Positions 21,901 through 32,248 of a stretch of 64,000 nucleotides of DNA are shown here, piece after piece. The notes below the pieces were generated by a model. It saw nothing but the letters and a program-made list of their open reading frames with translations. It was not told the DNA's origin and did not search any database. Position 1 is the stretch's first letter, and the number at the start of each line of letters is the position of its first letter. The stretch spans positions 260,255,863 through 260,319,862 of the forward strand of contig CP136064.1 in the NCBI GenBank assembly GCA_032622095.1. Direction: 5' to 3'. This DNA is from Siphonodentalium dalli. Taxonomy: Eukaryota; Mollusca; Scaphopoda; Gadilida; Siphonodentaliidae. The position numbers and the translations under genes were made by a program.

Positions 21901-24900
21901 TCATTTTAATAAAACCCAATTTCAAGACTAATTTCAAGAATAAAACAGACAAAACAGAAGATTGTGTATATTATTTGTCTATAAGGCATAATAAAGTGGT
22001 TCATTCATGCAAAATATCTTAATCGAAATGGAATTTTGCCATGATGGAGCATGCGAACACGATAGAAATCTCCCGCTTGCTATGCCCCAAAAGAAGCTGA
22101 AATTACTTTCTAAAAATAGCCCGTAAAACTGTCCCAAAATGTTGAATGTATTATACTAAAAAAAATTGAAATAAAATCAATATAAATCTTTTTAGGAAGA
22201 GATAGACCATGTTTAAATTAATGAACCATGTAACAGTAAGCTCAAACTTGTCAATTTCAAGCGACCACAATGTTTACTCAAACAGCCTTGGCATGAATCC
22301 ATTTCCGACATCGGAGACAGTGTCCATAGTCGCGAAGGGCGAAAAAGTAAGTTGAATTACAGCTCTGCGACATCATTGGGCCTTACACTTTCAAAGCCTC
22401 TTAGATTTTCAATGTTCACTGTAATTCACCGACAGAAGCAGAAATTGTAGAACACTGCTGTGAGGATCTTAAAATTCAACCAATCACGTGACTGAATTCC
22501 CTGTCCCTCTGCTGCAGAATGTGTCAACATGAACACTTTGGATTCATTTAATACTCAGTTGTCTGCCCCACATTATGTCAGACCAGCCAATTAACACAGG
22601 GGAAGTAATCAAGGGTGTGTCATCTGCAACATAAATCTGCCTCGTAACAATGAAATGATTCCTGTTGTAACTGTACTAACCTCAGAGAACAATGAGTTTC
22701 CTTTTTTTTTGTGGTCTCCTGTCTGCATTCGTATAGCATCCATTTCGGCTCGTATTTCCAGATTCTCCATTTTTGCCTCCTGAAAATGGAAGATTTGCGT
22801 TAATATATGTTAATATAGGGACAGGCTTAAAAATCTATTCAGAGTTCCGGGCTATACAAAAATTATTCTGTTTTTGAATCAGATTATATTGTATAAAATA
22901 TCACATTATAGATGATGCACCAAAGAGGCAAGTTTATCTATATAAAAAGCCAAGTGTTTGTCTGTGTGTGTATCTGTATGTTTATCTGTCACACTTTTGG
23001 CACATCTATAATATCTCTCACTTACACCCAATTGCGCTCAAATTTTTAACATGTCATGCTGCATGTCTTAGAATACAAAACACAAAATTACAACCCGATC
23101 GGTTAAATAGGTTTCAAATATAGCACGCTTTCTAAGGGTCATAAAGTGATATGTTTTAATCGGGAGATGAAAAGTGCTGTGTGATAAATTTAGAGTTATG
23201 CCACTTGATCCATAGAGTCATAACTGTGCATGTGCCATCATTGAAACAGTGTACTTTTTACGGGCAATTCCCTCGTACATGTATATAATACATAGAATTT
23301 TCTACCCATATATATTTAGTAACATTGAGAGACACTAACAATAACAACATTAACTTGAGGTGGGACTGTCACAGTTGGACTAAGGATCTAATGACGGCCC
23401 CCACACTATAATTGGGCTGCTGTTAAAGACATGTTATGTACTTGTTCGGGTGCGTAAAACTGATAAGTTAGTATTCAGGCAATATGCCAACTGGAGGAAT
23501 GTAACATTCTACTAACATTGCCTAAAATCTGAAGCTAAACGACCCTACCACTCCATAGAAAATATCGTCTGAACTACGCTTAATTGTAAATATTTACTAC
23601 TCGATACGGGACGCATCTATCTGCAATAAACTAACGAAAACAATTTCCCCATCGAGAGTCACTGCAATTAATTAATATATAAGAATGACGGTGTGTGTTG
23701 TCAATTTGGATATAAATTAAAAATTACTACTTTGAACAAGATTATTCTCTATTTCTAATCGATCACCCTGCTGTAATGTTTCACTTTAAGGGCAGCCATA
23801 TTCAAATATGTGTATTCGTAAAAAGATTAAAACATTAGCTCAGTTCAAAAAATTACAAAATTACTAAGTCAAACAGGGGGATTATAACTATAATAATAAT
23901 AAGCTTTAATGGAACTCATAATTGCAGGTGATCAGGTTCCGATGATTATCAATAATTGTGCCAAGTTTAAAAAACTGAAGTAAAACAAGCTCGGACAAAA
24001 TTATAAGGATGCAATTAATTTGTAAGTTGAAAAAGGGGAATAGCTCCACTAGAAAAAGTTAGACAGATCTCATAATAGCAGGTGCACAGGTTCCTATGGT
24101 AATAAATATCTGTGCCCAGTTTTTAAAACATTTACAGAAAAATTAAGGAATACAAGCTCGGACAAAGTTGCATCCATGGACGGACGGACAAGCTAATTCC
24201 AGCAGAATCTGTTATGTCACTTCACTCATTTTGAAATCTCTAACAGGTCCTTGGAAAACATTGGATTTAGAGTAATGGTCTAAATAATCGACTCCTTAAC
24301 CACAGCAGAATTATGGGTAATTTTTCTGGATTTAGTTGGAAATATGGCTTGTTGCCATTCATTCCGATGAATGCCAACAAGCCATATTTCCAACTAAATC
24401 CTGAAAAATTACCCATAATTCTGCTGTGGTTAAGGAGTCGATTATTTAGAGGATTACTGTAAGTCAAAATATTAATTACAAACCTCAAGAGATCTGAAAG
24501 TTGTAGACATTTGCTGCTGCATTTCCGCCATTTCCTGGTTTTTTGTTTCCAGTCTGCTCTGCATTATCTTACAGTTATTTTTGGCATGATCTAATTCTGT
24601 GTCAAGAGTTATGATGGTGGCTCGTAGCTGGGTCTGAAAAACATTATTTTGGAGCAGTTTTTGCATGGGCTGCTTCTGCATCAGGAGATCTATATTTAGG
24701 ACACACAGTGGGAGGATAACTAATCTTGTCCGGAATAGAAGAACAGACCGTAATAGTAGTACAGGGTGGACAAATAGGCAAATTTCAATAATAGTAAAGA
24801 CCGGAGTAGAAGTACAGGGCAGACACATTATTAGATGTCACAATATTTGAACAAGCCAATCATTGGCAATAAATCTGTTAATTTCTCCCTTTATATTTAC

Positions 24901-27900
24901 TAGTACTAGTACTAGTAATTGTCAGTGAATTTAAATTCAATGACATCCAGTTATTTTCAATACCTACTAATACATGTACAAGTATTAATTAGGGGTGCCA
25001 CGATTAATCGTATAATCGATGAACCGTTGATAAAGCCGATAATCGATTACCATTTCCGTCGTCGATTAATCTGCGTTATTTATTTCGGACGTTGGAAAAT
25101 GCCGGTTATTGTTGAATACCCTGATAAGAGATTCCGACAACTTGAGTACTACTAGTATATGTTGCAAACAGCCGGCAGTTCATTTGATGACATGGTTACT
25201 CTTCGAGTCATTGTATATTCTTCAAATTGCATGGCGCCATGATGGCGCACTGCAGCTTTGAACTTATGCCGACATCGTTGTATATTTCTACAAGAAAGGC
25301 GGCACTACGTCTTTGAAATGGACTGACTGTCAGTGAACTGAATGCCCTCGCCCTTGAATCTCATTGGACCAAAGGGGAGTTGATTGACATTCTCTCGATA
25401 TCAGGGAACCTACGGCATTTTAATCAGCGATATTCTCGGCGGTGTCATTTGCAGCAAGTATACTTTGTTTGTATAAGTATACTTAGATGTTACTAGTACA
25501 GGCTATCGCTTATAGTGTGGTGACTGCTAAATGAAATTAACTATTACCAAATTTGCGGGCAGGGGCCCACCTTTGTAATTGTTATCATGCTCTGGAAGTT
25601 CGCTGAAACTTATAGTTTCCGTAACATTAGATTCCTTTTTTTTAGGAACCACCGTCGGTCCGTCGTGCATTCCTACTTTTATATTGCTTGTATGTTTGGC
25701 TGTTAAATTAATCGCTACGTTCGTTCCAATGAACTCACAAATATTATAACCATGACATCGCCGAGAACTGTGCTTGTATTGAACACATTGTGCTCATTAG
25801 TCATTACCGGTGGTTTATGATGCACTTTATTAACACAAAAATTACATCAGCCGAAGCCTCAAACAAGCAGCGAAAGCAGTTAACCAGCATCCAGCCAATA
25901 TGGCAATAGGCCATATTACGGAATACTTCTACTGATGTTATTATTATTATGTACGATTAATCGATTATAGTCGATTATTGACTACCGATTATCGATTATC
26001 AAAATAAATAATCGTGGCACCTCTAGTATTAATACCGGTTTATGTACTAGTAGTAGTGTTAGATGGGGTTGAGTGTCATGACATTGGTGAATAGTCATAC
26101 TTTTGAGATCTGATGATTAGTTGATGCGGACATACTTGCATCATAAGTCACCCTTTCCAATACTGTTACATATATATATTTTTATAAAAGTGGTGTTTTT
26201 TTTAAATTTCAAATTCCAAACGAGCAAGAGTTTTGGTGAGAGACCAATTCGGTTTTATGCTCGTCTATCATTGATTTCCAGAACAAATTTTATACAGAAT
26301 GAAAATATGCCAGAATATAGTTTACGCGAATGAAACTATGTTTACTAGAAAGTCAAACTTGCTCAGTATTACACTAGTCGCCACTGCCTACTAACACCAG
26401 TAATGGTTTTAAAATAAAAAATTAAATTGATTGAAACACCTCTGCATGCTTTACATCGGCTAAAAAAAGTCTGTATACATCACCATTCAGACCGAGAAGA
26501 ATATTTACATTATTTGCTTTCGGTCATACTAATATATCACTTCTGCTTATTTATCGCGTTATGGCATGTTACATACAATCTTGTTTAAAATTAATAAAAT
26601 TAATAAACCGGAATAAGCTCATATAGGGTGGCAATTTTCATGAAAAAAAATAAATGTACATGTACATGTATTCGGGACACAAGAGTATTAATATGTATAA
26701 ATAGGTATACTTAATCAGCGCTGGTGGTATTACTGTTGTCTTATCAACTCACAAAAGACTCATGGTTAAAACAATGACAGTCTATGTATCAGTCTTTATC
26801 TGACTGTGTAACTTATAAATTACATTAATACTGGTCAGGCCTTAAAATTCTTGCTAGAATCAAAATATAGCATTTCTACAGCAAATCAGCTGCTTTTACG
26901 AGAATTAAATATCACAGATTCATCCGTAGGAACGTCCCTCTATGAGGGTAAAGGAACTGGTCACATTGGTTACTAACCAGCTCATCTTGCAGCTCCATCT
27001 TCTCGTGAGTGAGGACAGCTATTTCCTCATTACAGTGGGACGATGTGGTGATGTCATGCTGTTCTGTCTTCTGTGTCAGAAGCTCTTCAAGCTTCTCAAT
27101 CTTTGAGTTAAGCTGGTCAAGATCATCTACATGCTGCTTGTTGTCCGACTGTAGCTCATTTATCTGAAAATAGACGATTATTAACCCTTCCATGACTGGA
27201 GCTATCTGAAATTTTACGAAAACCCTGTGCCAATGCATTCACTTAACAATACTTGCATAAATAAAAGAATGCACAGGATTTTTAAAGCTGCACCAGCTCC
27301 GGCATTCGCAGCTCCGGTCATGAAAGGGTTAAAGTGATGTGAAACACTCTGCTGAGGTGTTCAGAAAGTAATAACAAATAATCATGCCAATACAGTAATG
27401 CTCTAAATAATCGACTCCTTAACCACATCAGAATTATGGGTAACTTTTCAGGATTTAGTCGGAAATATGGCTTGTTGCCATTCATCGGAAAGCTCTCTGA
27501 GAGCTTTCCGATGAATGGCAACAAGCCATATTTCCGACTAAATCCTGAAAAGTTACCCATAATTCTGATGTGGTTTAGGAGTCGATTATTTAGAGCATTA
27601 CTGTAACTTCATAAATTTTATATCCATATTTTATAGGTCCAGTTTCATGGTTGAGGCGAATGTCATTTACGTCATGTGATGTCAATGGGACGCATATATA
27701 GCACACATGTGGCATAGGGATTTGTATATATTTGTAAATAAATTATTTGTAAATAAAGGAAGAACACTGTAATTCTGGGAACAAGTTTGTAATAAAAATC
27801 TAACTTTAGATGACAAGCCAGGGTATATGGGAGCGCACATCAAGCCTTGAAATAGTGAGTCTGTCATTTGCAGAATGAGGTTCCCAGAGGGTGAATTTAG

Positions 27901-30900
27901 TGATGCTATCCCACACAGCGGGCTAGCATCACCAAATTCACCCTCTGGGAACCTCATTCTGCTTAGGCCTTAGCAGAATGAGGTTCCCAGAGGGTGAATT
28001 TGATGATGCTAGCCCACTGTGCGGGATAGCATCACTAAATTCACCCTCTGGGGACCTCATTCTGCAAATGACAGGCTCATTATTTCAAGGCTTGAAGATG
28101 TCAATAACATTTACAGTGATAATGTGATTGAAGAAGTTGGGAAGGGGAACAAATGGAGCAAATTGCTAGTAAAAGATCACTGGAGCAATTTGTCCCCCTC
28201 CCAAAAACATGGCTTTTTAGATCTAGGTACATTATAATTAAATAAGGCAAACTCAGTACAATTTAATTAGACCTGTACATGTATTCATCTGATATATATC
28301 TACATACCAAAATCTGAAGCTAATTACGAATTAGAGCTTAAGTTATCACCCAGAAACCAAAATAGCTATTTTATTCTAAGTAAGCCAAAAAAAAACCATA
28401 TGATGCTCAGTTGCATAAACAATGGTTTCCACATACCGGTACATTCAGGAATATTTTATGGCTAATATACAAACAGAACAGAAGGCGCATCTTAACCCTT
28501 TCTATACTAAATGGTTTCTCCCAGTCAGTTACAAAAGTATACATTGGCAGGTTCTATTATTTATTTGTAGGGATGTTCAGGAATTAAAGCAGACAACAGA
28601 TAATAAAGTACAAAAGAAATCCTATTCATTGAAGAGAAATGTTCAACTTATTACCTGAACATTTCCGAAGAGATAACTACTCACCAATGAGCATTTAGTA
28701 TAGAAATGGTTAATCGAGAATCTTTTAACGAATGAGTTGCGAATGGCAGAAGGATATATTTCAACTATTTAATCCACACCCTTATAGCTGGTAAGCTTAA
28801 TCCTTAAAGGTACTCAACCCGTAAAGAGGGTCCCCATCTCAACAGATTCCAACAACAACAATCCGATCAGAGGGTCCTATATTACTATTTCTTTGGCTTT
28901 GGGGGTAAAAAATATTTGATTCGAGTCGAGGAACCCATCAAACAAAGCTCAGAGTTATTAGATATTGATTTTTGAAAATTCTTATGCTCTCGAGATGAGT
29001 ACCAATAACTGCCGTCAATTTGGTAACCTGCTCGAGATTTTACGCCAAAATTCTATTCAAACAGACAAGGATGGATAACTCTATAATCAAGGGTAATAAT
29101 AACGAATTTTTGACTGTCTTCTGGGCCAGAAAGAATTCCCGATAATGAAAAATAATAGATTTCTAAAATCGATATCTAACAAATCTGAGCTTTGATGGGT
29201 GACTTCCTCGACTCGAATCAAATATTTTTGACCCCCGAAGCCATTGAAATAGTAATTGAGAGGAGTTTTATCGGGTTGAGTACCTTTAACTGTTAATGTT
29301 GAGATAATAAGTTCAAAAAATGGATTAAGGTCATTTGTTGAACTTAATATTTGAACATTTTAAAAAGGAACTACTCGTCAATGAGCATTTAGTAAAGAAA
29401 GGGTTAATTAAGTCTAATAATAAACCATCAGTTATTGAGGTATCAATGCAGATTCGGAGTAATTTAGGTTATCGCTCCTGGTGACAATGTCAACATATTA
29501 CACCGGCTGCAACTTTGTATGATACATGTGCTTCACGCGAACGGTGTGGACAGGCCTGAATGGAGGGTAATTTAGCAATGCTACCCCGCACTGCAGGCTA
29601 GCATCACCAAATCCTCTGGGGACCTCATTCGGAATGGTCTCATCTGCTATGGTAGACCTGGACACAGATTTGGGTTCCCAGATGATGAAGACAGTGACTT
29701 GGGGATACAGAGAACCAAAACTAAAAAAGAAAACTTTCTAAAAAAGTTTCTGAAGAAACTAAAAAACTTGTTAATTTGATAATAAAGATACTTTCCTGAG
29801 GAGATGAGGACTAAGCAGAATGAGGTTCCCAGAGGGTGAATGGCTAACTCTAAATTCACCCTCTGGAGACCTCATTCTGCAAATGTCTGGCACCATATTT
29901 TGAGGCCATGGTGTGGCATAAATATATGTTACTCACTCTTCTCTTATACCCAGTTATCTGCTGAGTGACTTCATTGTCGATGACAGACTGTTTAACTTGT
30001 CTTTCTTTTTTCAAGTCGCTCTTTGATTGGGTGATTTCTTCTTGAAGCCAGACTTCATTCTTCTCTTTTGTCTCAAGTTTCTGTTGTACTGAATATAACT
30101 CCTGCTCTAGATTCTGATTTTAAATTAAAAAATAAAGATTTTTTTTGGCAGATATTAAAAAAATGACATTGTCCTATTTGTTTTTATATGTTTTTTAACT
30201 TAACTGGTACTGCCGAAACCAATCTCAGTCAGACCACAGCACTTAAATGTCTGGAAGATTCCAGTAGCCCTGTGGCGGTCTTGAAACATATTTTTCTATG
30301 ATTTTATTATGATATTCGGATCAAAACAGGAAGAAATAAAAACTACACTCCCATGCATACTTTTGTTGGTGTAGTAAGTACATAATAAATTATTTATGTG
30401 GCAGAAATTTACCATCTGAAAAGTTTACAGGTTCCCGTTTATTTTTGTTTCCACTGAAATTAAATCACCCAAAAAGGAGAACAATTGCAGGCCTTAACTT
30501 TCCATGCAAAAAATCACCAAATCGATTCATGTTAACATTGGCATGACGAACATTGGCGAGAATAAATAATAATACAAGTGCAAACATCTGATTCGCATAG
30601 CAAACTCTTTACATGGAATAACATCAGAGTAATTCGGCTGAAATGGTGAAAGATGTCAGTCAAATGACTGTTAATCATGAAAACCTTTTTTTTAAATATC
30701 CATTTATGCCTCAATAACATACATAGACATGAACATACTGTATATAGATTGCATCACACAGCTTAGACAAGCAGTTCAAGAAAGCTGACATAATTTCAAG
30801 TAAAAGTACTTGAATTTCCATTTTAAAAATACTGTTGTCATGCTAGTAGTTCCACAAAATCTTCATCAAGTTTATCATAAAAATTAAGACAGTAAAGGGT

Positions 30901-31386
30901 CTCAGATTCATTCTAGAAAGTACTTAATAATTAAAACATTCTGGGGAGAGCTCCCCCTTAACATTCCCTCACGTGACAGCCCCCTGCAGCCATCAGAATC
31001 TGCTTCCATGCGGGATATATTGATTCTGAACTATGAAAATGTCAGAATCTCCTGTACTTCCAATGGATTTTATGCCTTGAATTGGTGGTATTAAAATTGT
31101 GGGGTATAAATAGGTGTGTGCACCTTTCTGTACCGTTTTTTTTTTTTTACAAGATACATCAACACAGAATGTCCATAAGTTTCATAGGGAGCTATGTATG
31201 TTAATTTACCTGTAGTCTACCAGTGTAATGTTTAATGGAAGTGTCATATTCTTCTTTCAATTCACCATTGCTCTCAAGAAGTGATTTACCGATCTTAGCA
31301 GCTCTATGAAGGTCAAACTCTTTCTGCCGTAGTTCATCAGTCAACCTCTGTACTTCTGCCTCCATGTCTGTATTGCATTTACAGCA
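12496..31386 (-). CDS. SPDL1: Spindly homologue, ten exons (whole gene)
   Basis: Adaptor that links dynein-dynactin to the RZZ complex at kinetochores and helps strip checkpoint proteins (known from human and fly Spindly). Coding joins, 5' to 3': 31365-31210, 30113-29937, 27163-26978, 24633-24484, 22779-22681, 20820-20710, 20106-19966, 19517-19405, 16405-16221, 12926-12496. All junctions are GT-AG and all phases match. The product is 582 residues (human about 605), mostly coiled coil. The start MEAEVQRL lines up with human MEADIITNL. The CC1 box has A22, A23, G26, L29, L30 and N33. The Spindly box NSLFSEVEDRR (251-261) matches human NSLFAEVEDRR. KYEPDATKIEIPVVKKK matches human KYEPEETVEVPVLKKR. 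The tail ends LINKK, not in the farnesylated CPQQ of vertebrates. Introns are large and filled with MITEs. The 5' UTR exon upstream of 31386 was not located. Confidence 0.92.
13362..15185. mobile_element. TTAA MITE family A, itself split by a hAT element
   Basis: The left tip has mutated from TTAA to TGAA. The right end TGTTGGGTAAAGGGTTAA is intact. Hairpins are at 13510-13581 and 15087-15155. The 1.4-kb element 13630-15046 lies between them. Confidence 0.82.
13630..15046. mobile_element. Non-autonomous hAT element, 1417 bp
   Basis: The ends are CAGGCCC and GGGCCCTG, flanked on both sides by CTTACATT (13622-13629 and 15047-15054), an exact 8-bp duplication. The GC-rich 5' part (GGCGACTCGGGCGAG) contrasts with its AT-rich body. 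No transposase frame is recognisable. Confidence 0.87.
15601..16151. mobile_element. ~550-bp MITE family K, copy 2 (inverted)
   Basis: TACCTTACTCGTATTTAAAT and its complement. The interior matches 11925-12478 in reverse. It lies in the last Spindly intron, 69 bp past the exon 9 donor. Confidence 0.82.
16221..16405 (-). CDS. SPDL1: Spindly exon 9
   Basis: 185 nt, acceptor TTCATTACAG, donor CCAG/GTGATT. It runs EELTSLRQELADRNLS through NQELRMKYEP and matches the human end of coiled coil KLRAKLDELKLKYEPEE. One base of the next Asp codon is carried over. Confidence 0.9.
16406..17587. other. Spindly intron 8, no gene recognised
   Basis: Mostly unique AT-rich intronic sequence. No further exon with matching phase is needed or seen. 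Confidence 0.5.
17588..17987. mobile_element. TTAA MITE family A, full copy
   Basis: TTAA at both ends, hairpins at 17618-17687 and 17764-17832, and the GAGCCGGTTCCAATG arm at the right. It is in the same orientation as the copy at 1198. Confidence 0.87.
17990..18300. repeat. Dispersed repeat with GGAC-rich tail
   Basis: It contains ATAACTCAGGTGAAAATTGC, GACCTGTATTTTGGGCTAG and the tail GAACGGACGGACAGACC. Matching units form a tandem pair at 56725-57130. Confidence 0.65.
18505..18865. mobile_element. Long hAT-type MITE, fragmentary
   Basis: Recognisable arms are CATTTGCAGAATAAGG, GACCTCATTCTGC and TGATGCTAGCCCACTGTGCA. The termini are lost. Confidence 0.55.
18866..19404. other. Intron 8 of Spindly, no other feature seen
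   Basis: AT-rich intronic sequence. A short hydrophobic open frame near 18900 has no support. Confidence 0.45.
19405..19517 (-). CDS. SPDL1: Spindly exon 8
   Basis: 113 nt, acceptor ATTGTAG, donor GA/GTGAGT, leaving two bases of a Glu codon. KSYLEKLEEFNQ...SSDSDYAKYLTTIIKCK aligns with human NLEKFKNLYDSM...DNTYYTDLLQMKLDN. Confidence 0.87.
19870..19965. repeat. 32-bp unit repeated three times at a splice donor
   Basis: Three adjacent, nearly identical 32-bp copies (19870-19901, 19902-19933, 19934-19965) of a unit ending TGTAGACGTAC. On the minus strand each starts GTACGT, so the exon 7 donor is followed by two duplicate donor-like sites at 32-bp steps. Confidence 0.9.
19966..20106 (-). CDS. 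SPDL1: Spindly exon 7
   Basis: 47 codons, phase 0. It starts MQMVVLLQMSTG (human LQIATLLQMKGS) and ends DELEKTQ. Its donor CAG/GTACGT lies at the edge of a 32-bp triplication (19870-19965) that repeats the GTACGT motif. Confidence 0.89.
20710..20820 (-). CDS. SPDL1: Spindly exon 6 (Spindly box, second half)
   Basis: 37 codons, phase 0, acceptor CATTATAG, donor AAG/GTATCA. VEDRRIAAEKVVINMKAEYD completes the Spindly box and aligns with human VEDRRAAMERQLISMKVKYQ. An intron therefore splits the box between Glu and Val. Confidence 0.92.
20945..21190. repeat. Single ~160-bp dispersed repeat with GGAC tail
   Basis: CTCATAATTGCAGGTGCAGAGGTTCC...CGGATGGACAGACACACAGAC matches the tandem units at 23905-24190. 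Confidence 0.6.
21376..21733. mobile_element. TTAA MITE family B
   Basis: TTAACCCTTCCATGACTGGAG at the left and CATCATGAAAGGGTTAA at the right. It contains hairpins with TATATGCGAGGCTCCCTATG centres. Its right TTAA is also the left TTAA of a family-I fragment. Confidence 0.82.
21730..21865. mobile_element. Fused fragments of TTAA families I and J
   Basis: It starts as the left end of family I (TTAAAGATGTTGCATCTCGTC). It finishes as the right end of family J (ACTACTCATCAATGATGC...TATAGAAAGGGTTAA). Confidence 0.6.
21862..22216. mobile_element. TTAA MITE family I, full copy
   Basis: TTAAAGATGGTCTATCTCTTC to AGAGATAGACCATGTTTAA. Its left TTAA is shared with the preceding fragment. Confidence 0.78.
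22217..22680. other. Spindly intron 5, no other feature seen
   Basis: Unique intronic sequence between MITE I and exon 5. Confidence 0.4.
22681..22779 (-). CDS. SPDL1: Spindly exon 5 (Spindly box, first half)
   Basis: 33 codons, phase 0, acceptor ATTTTCAG, donor GAG/GTTAGT. It ends KKKGNSLFSE. The Ser and Phe equivalent to human S256 and F258, needed for dynactin pointed-end binding, are residues 252 and 254. A run of nine A encodes the three Lys. Confidence 0.9.
22780..23421. other. Spindly intron 4, no other feature seen
   Basis: AT-rich, with a short TGTG-rich stretch at 22955-22985. No repeat or gene was identified. Confidence 0.4.
23422..23789. mobile_element. TTAA MITE family H, inverted copy
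   Basis: TTAAAGACATGTTATGTACT to GTTTCACTTTAA, the reverse of the copies at 57220 and 58747. Confidence 0.75.
23905..24190. repeat. ~155-bp tandem repeat with GGAC tail
   Basis: CTCATAATTGCAGGTGATCAGGTTCC (from ~23915) and CTCATAATAGCAGGTGCACAGG (from ~24070) are about 155 bp apart. The array ends ATGGACGGACGGACAAGC. Unit length and tail resemble bivalve pearl/BIV160-type repeats. Confidence 0.7.
24270..24461. mobile_element. Mariner-like hairpin MITE (family E)
   Basis: Perfect arms around a CATTCCGATGAATG centre, shorter in the loop than the other copies. It ends GGATTACTGTA, 22 bp from the exon 4 donor. Confidence 0.83.
24484..24633 (-). CDS. SPDL1: Spindly exon 4
   Basis: 50 codons, phase 0, acceptor TTTTTCAG, donor GAG/GTTTGT. 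Coiled coil from TQLRATIITLDTELDHAK to STTFRSLE. The mariner-like MITE at 24270-24461 ends 22 bp past the donor. Confidence 0.87.
24990..26025. mobile_element. Non-autonomous hAT element, 1036 bp
   Basis: The ends are TAGGGGTGCCACGATTAATC and ATCGTGGCACCTCTA. They are flanked by GTATTAAT at 24982-24989 and 26026-26033 (8-bp duplication). The subterminal regions are rich in ATCGATTA motifs. No transposase frame. Confidence 0.88.
26034..26977. other. Spindly intron 3, no other feature seen
   Basis: AT-rich unique sequence. Confidence 0.4.
26978..27163 (-). CDS. SPDL1: Spindly exon 3
   Basis: 62 codons, phase 0, acceptor TATTTTCAG, donor CTG/GTTAGT. Coiled coil INELQSDNKQHVDDL to EKMELQDEL, matching the human VNELKTKIEKL...LALQIELTEME segment. 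A family-B MITE begins 17 bp upstream of the acceptor. Confidence 0.88.
27181..27332. mobile_element. TTAA MITE family B, short copy
   Basis: TTAACCCTTCCATGACTGGAG to CCGGTCATGAAAGGGTTAA, with a collapsed interior. The left end is 17 bp upstream of the exon 3 acceptor. The right TTAA is also the terminal TTAA of a family-H end (TTAAAGTGATGTGAAACAC). Confidence 0.8.
27391..27605. mobile_element. Mariner-like hairpin MITE (family E), best copy
   Basis: TACAGTAATGCTCTAAATAA to its perfect complement ending ATTACTGTA, with arms of about 100 bp that are almost identical. It is inserted in a family-H fragment. Confidence 0.87.
27841..28094. mobile_element. hAT-type MITE, short form
   Basis: CAAGCCTTGAAATAG to TATTTCAAGGCTTG with both hairpins. 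No clean target duplication. Confidence 0.83.
28492..28713. mobile_element. TTAA MITE family J
   Basis: TTAACCCTTTCTATACTAAATG at the left; GAGCATTTAGTATAGAAATGGTTAA at the right. Solo right ends occur at 29330-29406 and 61840-61947. Confidence 0.72.
28804..29289. mobile_element. TTAA MITE family F
   Basis: TTAAAGGTACTCAACCCG to TTGAGTACCTTTAA. The inner arms are TTTGATTCGAGTCGAGGAA and complement. Other copies are at 53467-53916 and 54098-54585, with halves at 41775 and 55410. Confidence 0.8.
29555..29910. mobile_element. Long hAT-type MITE, diverged
   Basis: Arms TGGAGGGTAATTTAGC and GACCTCATTCTGCAAATG with the long-variant centre. The right end is about 27 bp from the exon 2 donor. Confidence 0.62.
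29937..30113 (-). CDS. SPDL1: Spindly exon 2
   Basis: 59 codons, phase 0 at both ends, donor AGA/GTGAGT. Charged coiled coil starting NLEQELYSVQQKLETKEK and ending ITGYKRR. A hAT-type MITE ends about 27 bp inside the following intron. Confidence 0.87.
30114..31209. other. Spindly intron 1 (coding), no other feature seen
   Basis: Unique AT-rich intronic sequence with short homopolymer runs. Confidence 0.4.
31210..31386 (-). CDS. SPDL1: Spindly exon 1 (first coding exon)
   Basis: The acceptor TTTCCAG is at 31387-31393 and the donor CAG/GTAAAT is at 31209. Coding starts at the ATG at 31365-31363. The seven in-frame codons upstream contain no stop, so a longer N-terminus cannot be excluded, but the match of MEAEVQRLTDEL to the human start favours this ATG. 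Residues 1-52 include the CC1 box HRAAKIGKSLLESN, which in human Spindly binds the dynein light intermediate chain. Confidence 0.9.
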
Positions 31387-32248
31387 CTGGAAACTGTTAA
31401 AAGAATAGACAGCCCTCTTTATTATACTTCCATGGTGTAACCAAGGAAGAATATTGTTTTTCTATTGGGGTCGTTTTCCGTTTATTTGGAAATACTCAGA
31501 AACTAATTGCAGCAGGAACGCGAAATCTCTAGCGAATGTAGGCATCTAAGGTCTACTGAAAAATAAAGGTATCCGGATTTCGGTCCAATGTTTCATTACG
31601 GAGTTATCGCACTTTTACGATTATTTTTCATTACTATTATTAATATACTCCACGATTTTGCAACGCCTTAATATCTGAAAGTATGAGGAGTAGCAAACTG
31701 AAATTTGGTACGTATGTTGGGGCAGAATGGGGCAAATGAGTTCTAAAAAGTAGTCATATAACGGATATTGTCTGCGTTTTCTCAGCAGAGTTATCTCCCT
31801 TTATCTGAAAAAATGTCATTTTATTATCTCGGAAATTATAAGAGTCTGTGCATCGAAAATTCGACTGTATGCACACCTCGATATGCCCTACTGCCCCCGG
31901 GCATCAAAACTTGTGTCCGCGCTTTCCCTGTGGAGTTACCGCCCTTAGATAGGGACACACTATACACCAGGATGCACAGACCGAGGTTTGTTTGTTTTGT
32001 TTTTATAAGTCCAGCGCTATTTTTTTTTATCGCATATTCCGAATGGGAAGAGTGCTTCGGACCCGAATATACAACTTAAAAGTTTTTTCTCCCAAGCCTT
32101 TCCGATATATGGGGAACGGAAAAATTACACCTATTTTCACCGCCAAATCCAAACGGGCTTATGAAATAGCAAGGTATTGCCGTAGCTGGTATGTCGGCAT
32201 ACTGTACGTACGCATCCAACATTTGACCACTATATTTCAAAAGCAACC
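31387..32248. other. No gene recognised upstream of the Spindly coding start
   Basis: A 5' UTR exon or promoter for Spindly should lie here or further right, but no clear one was seen. Open frames near 31800-32300 are not splice-bounded and match nothing recognised. Confidence 0.35.
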
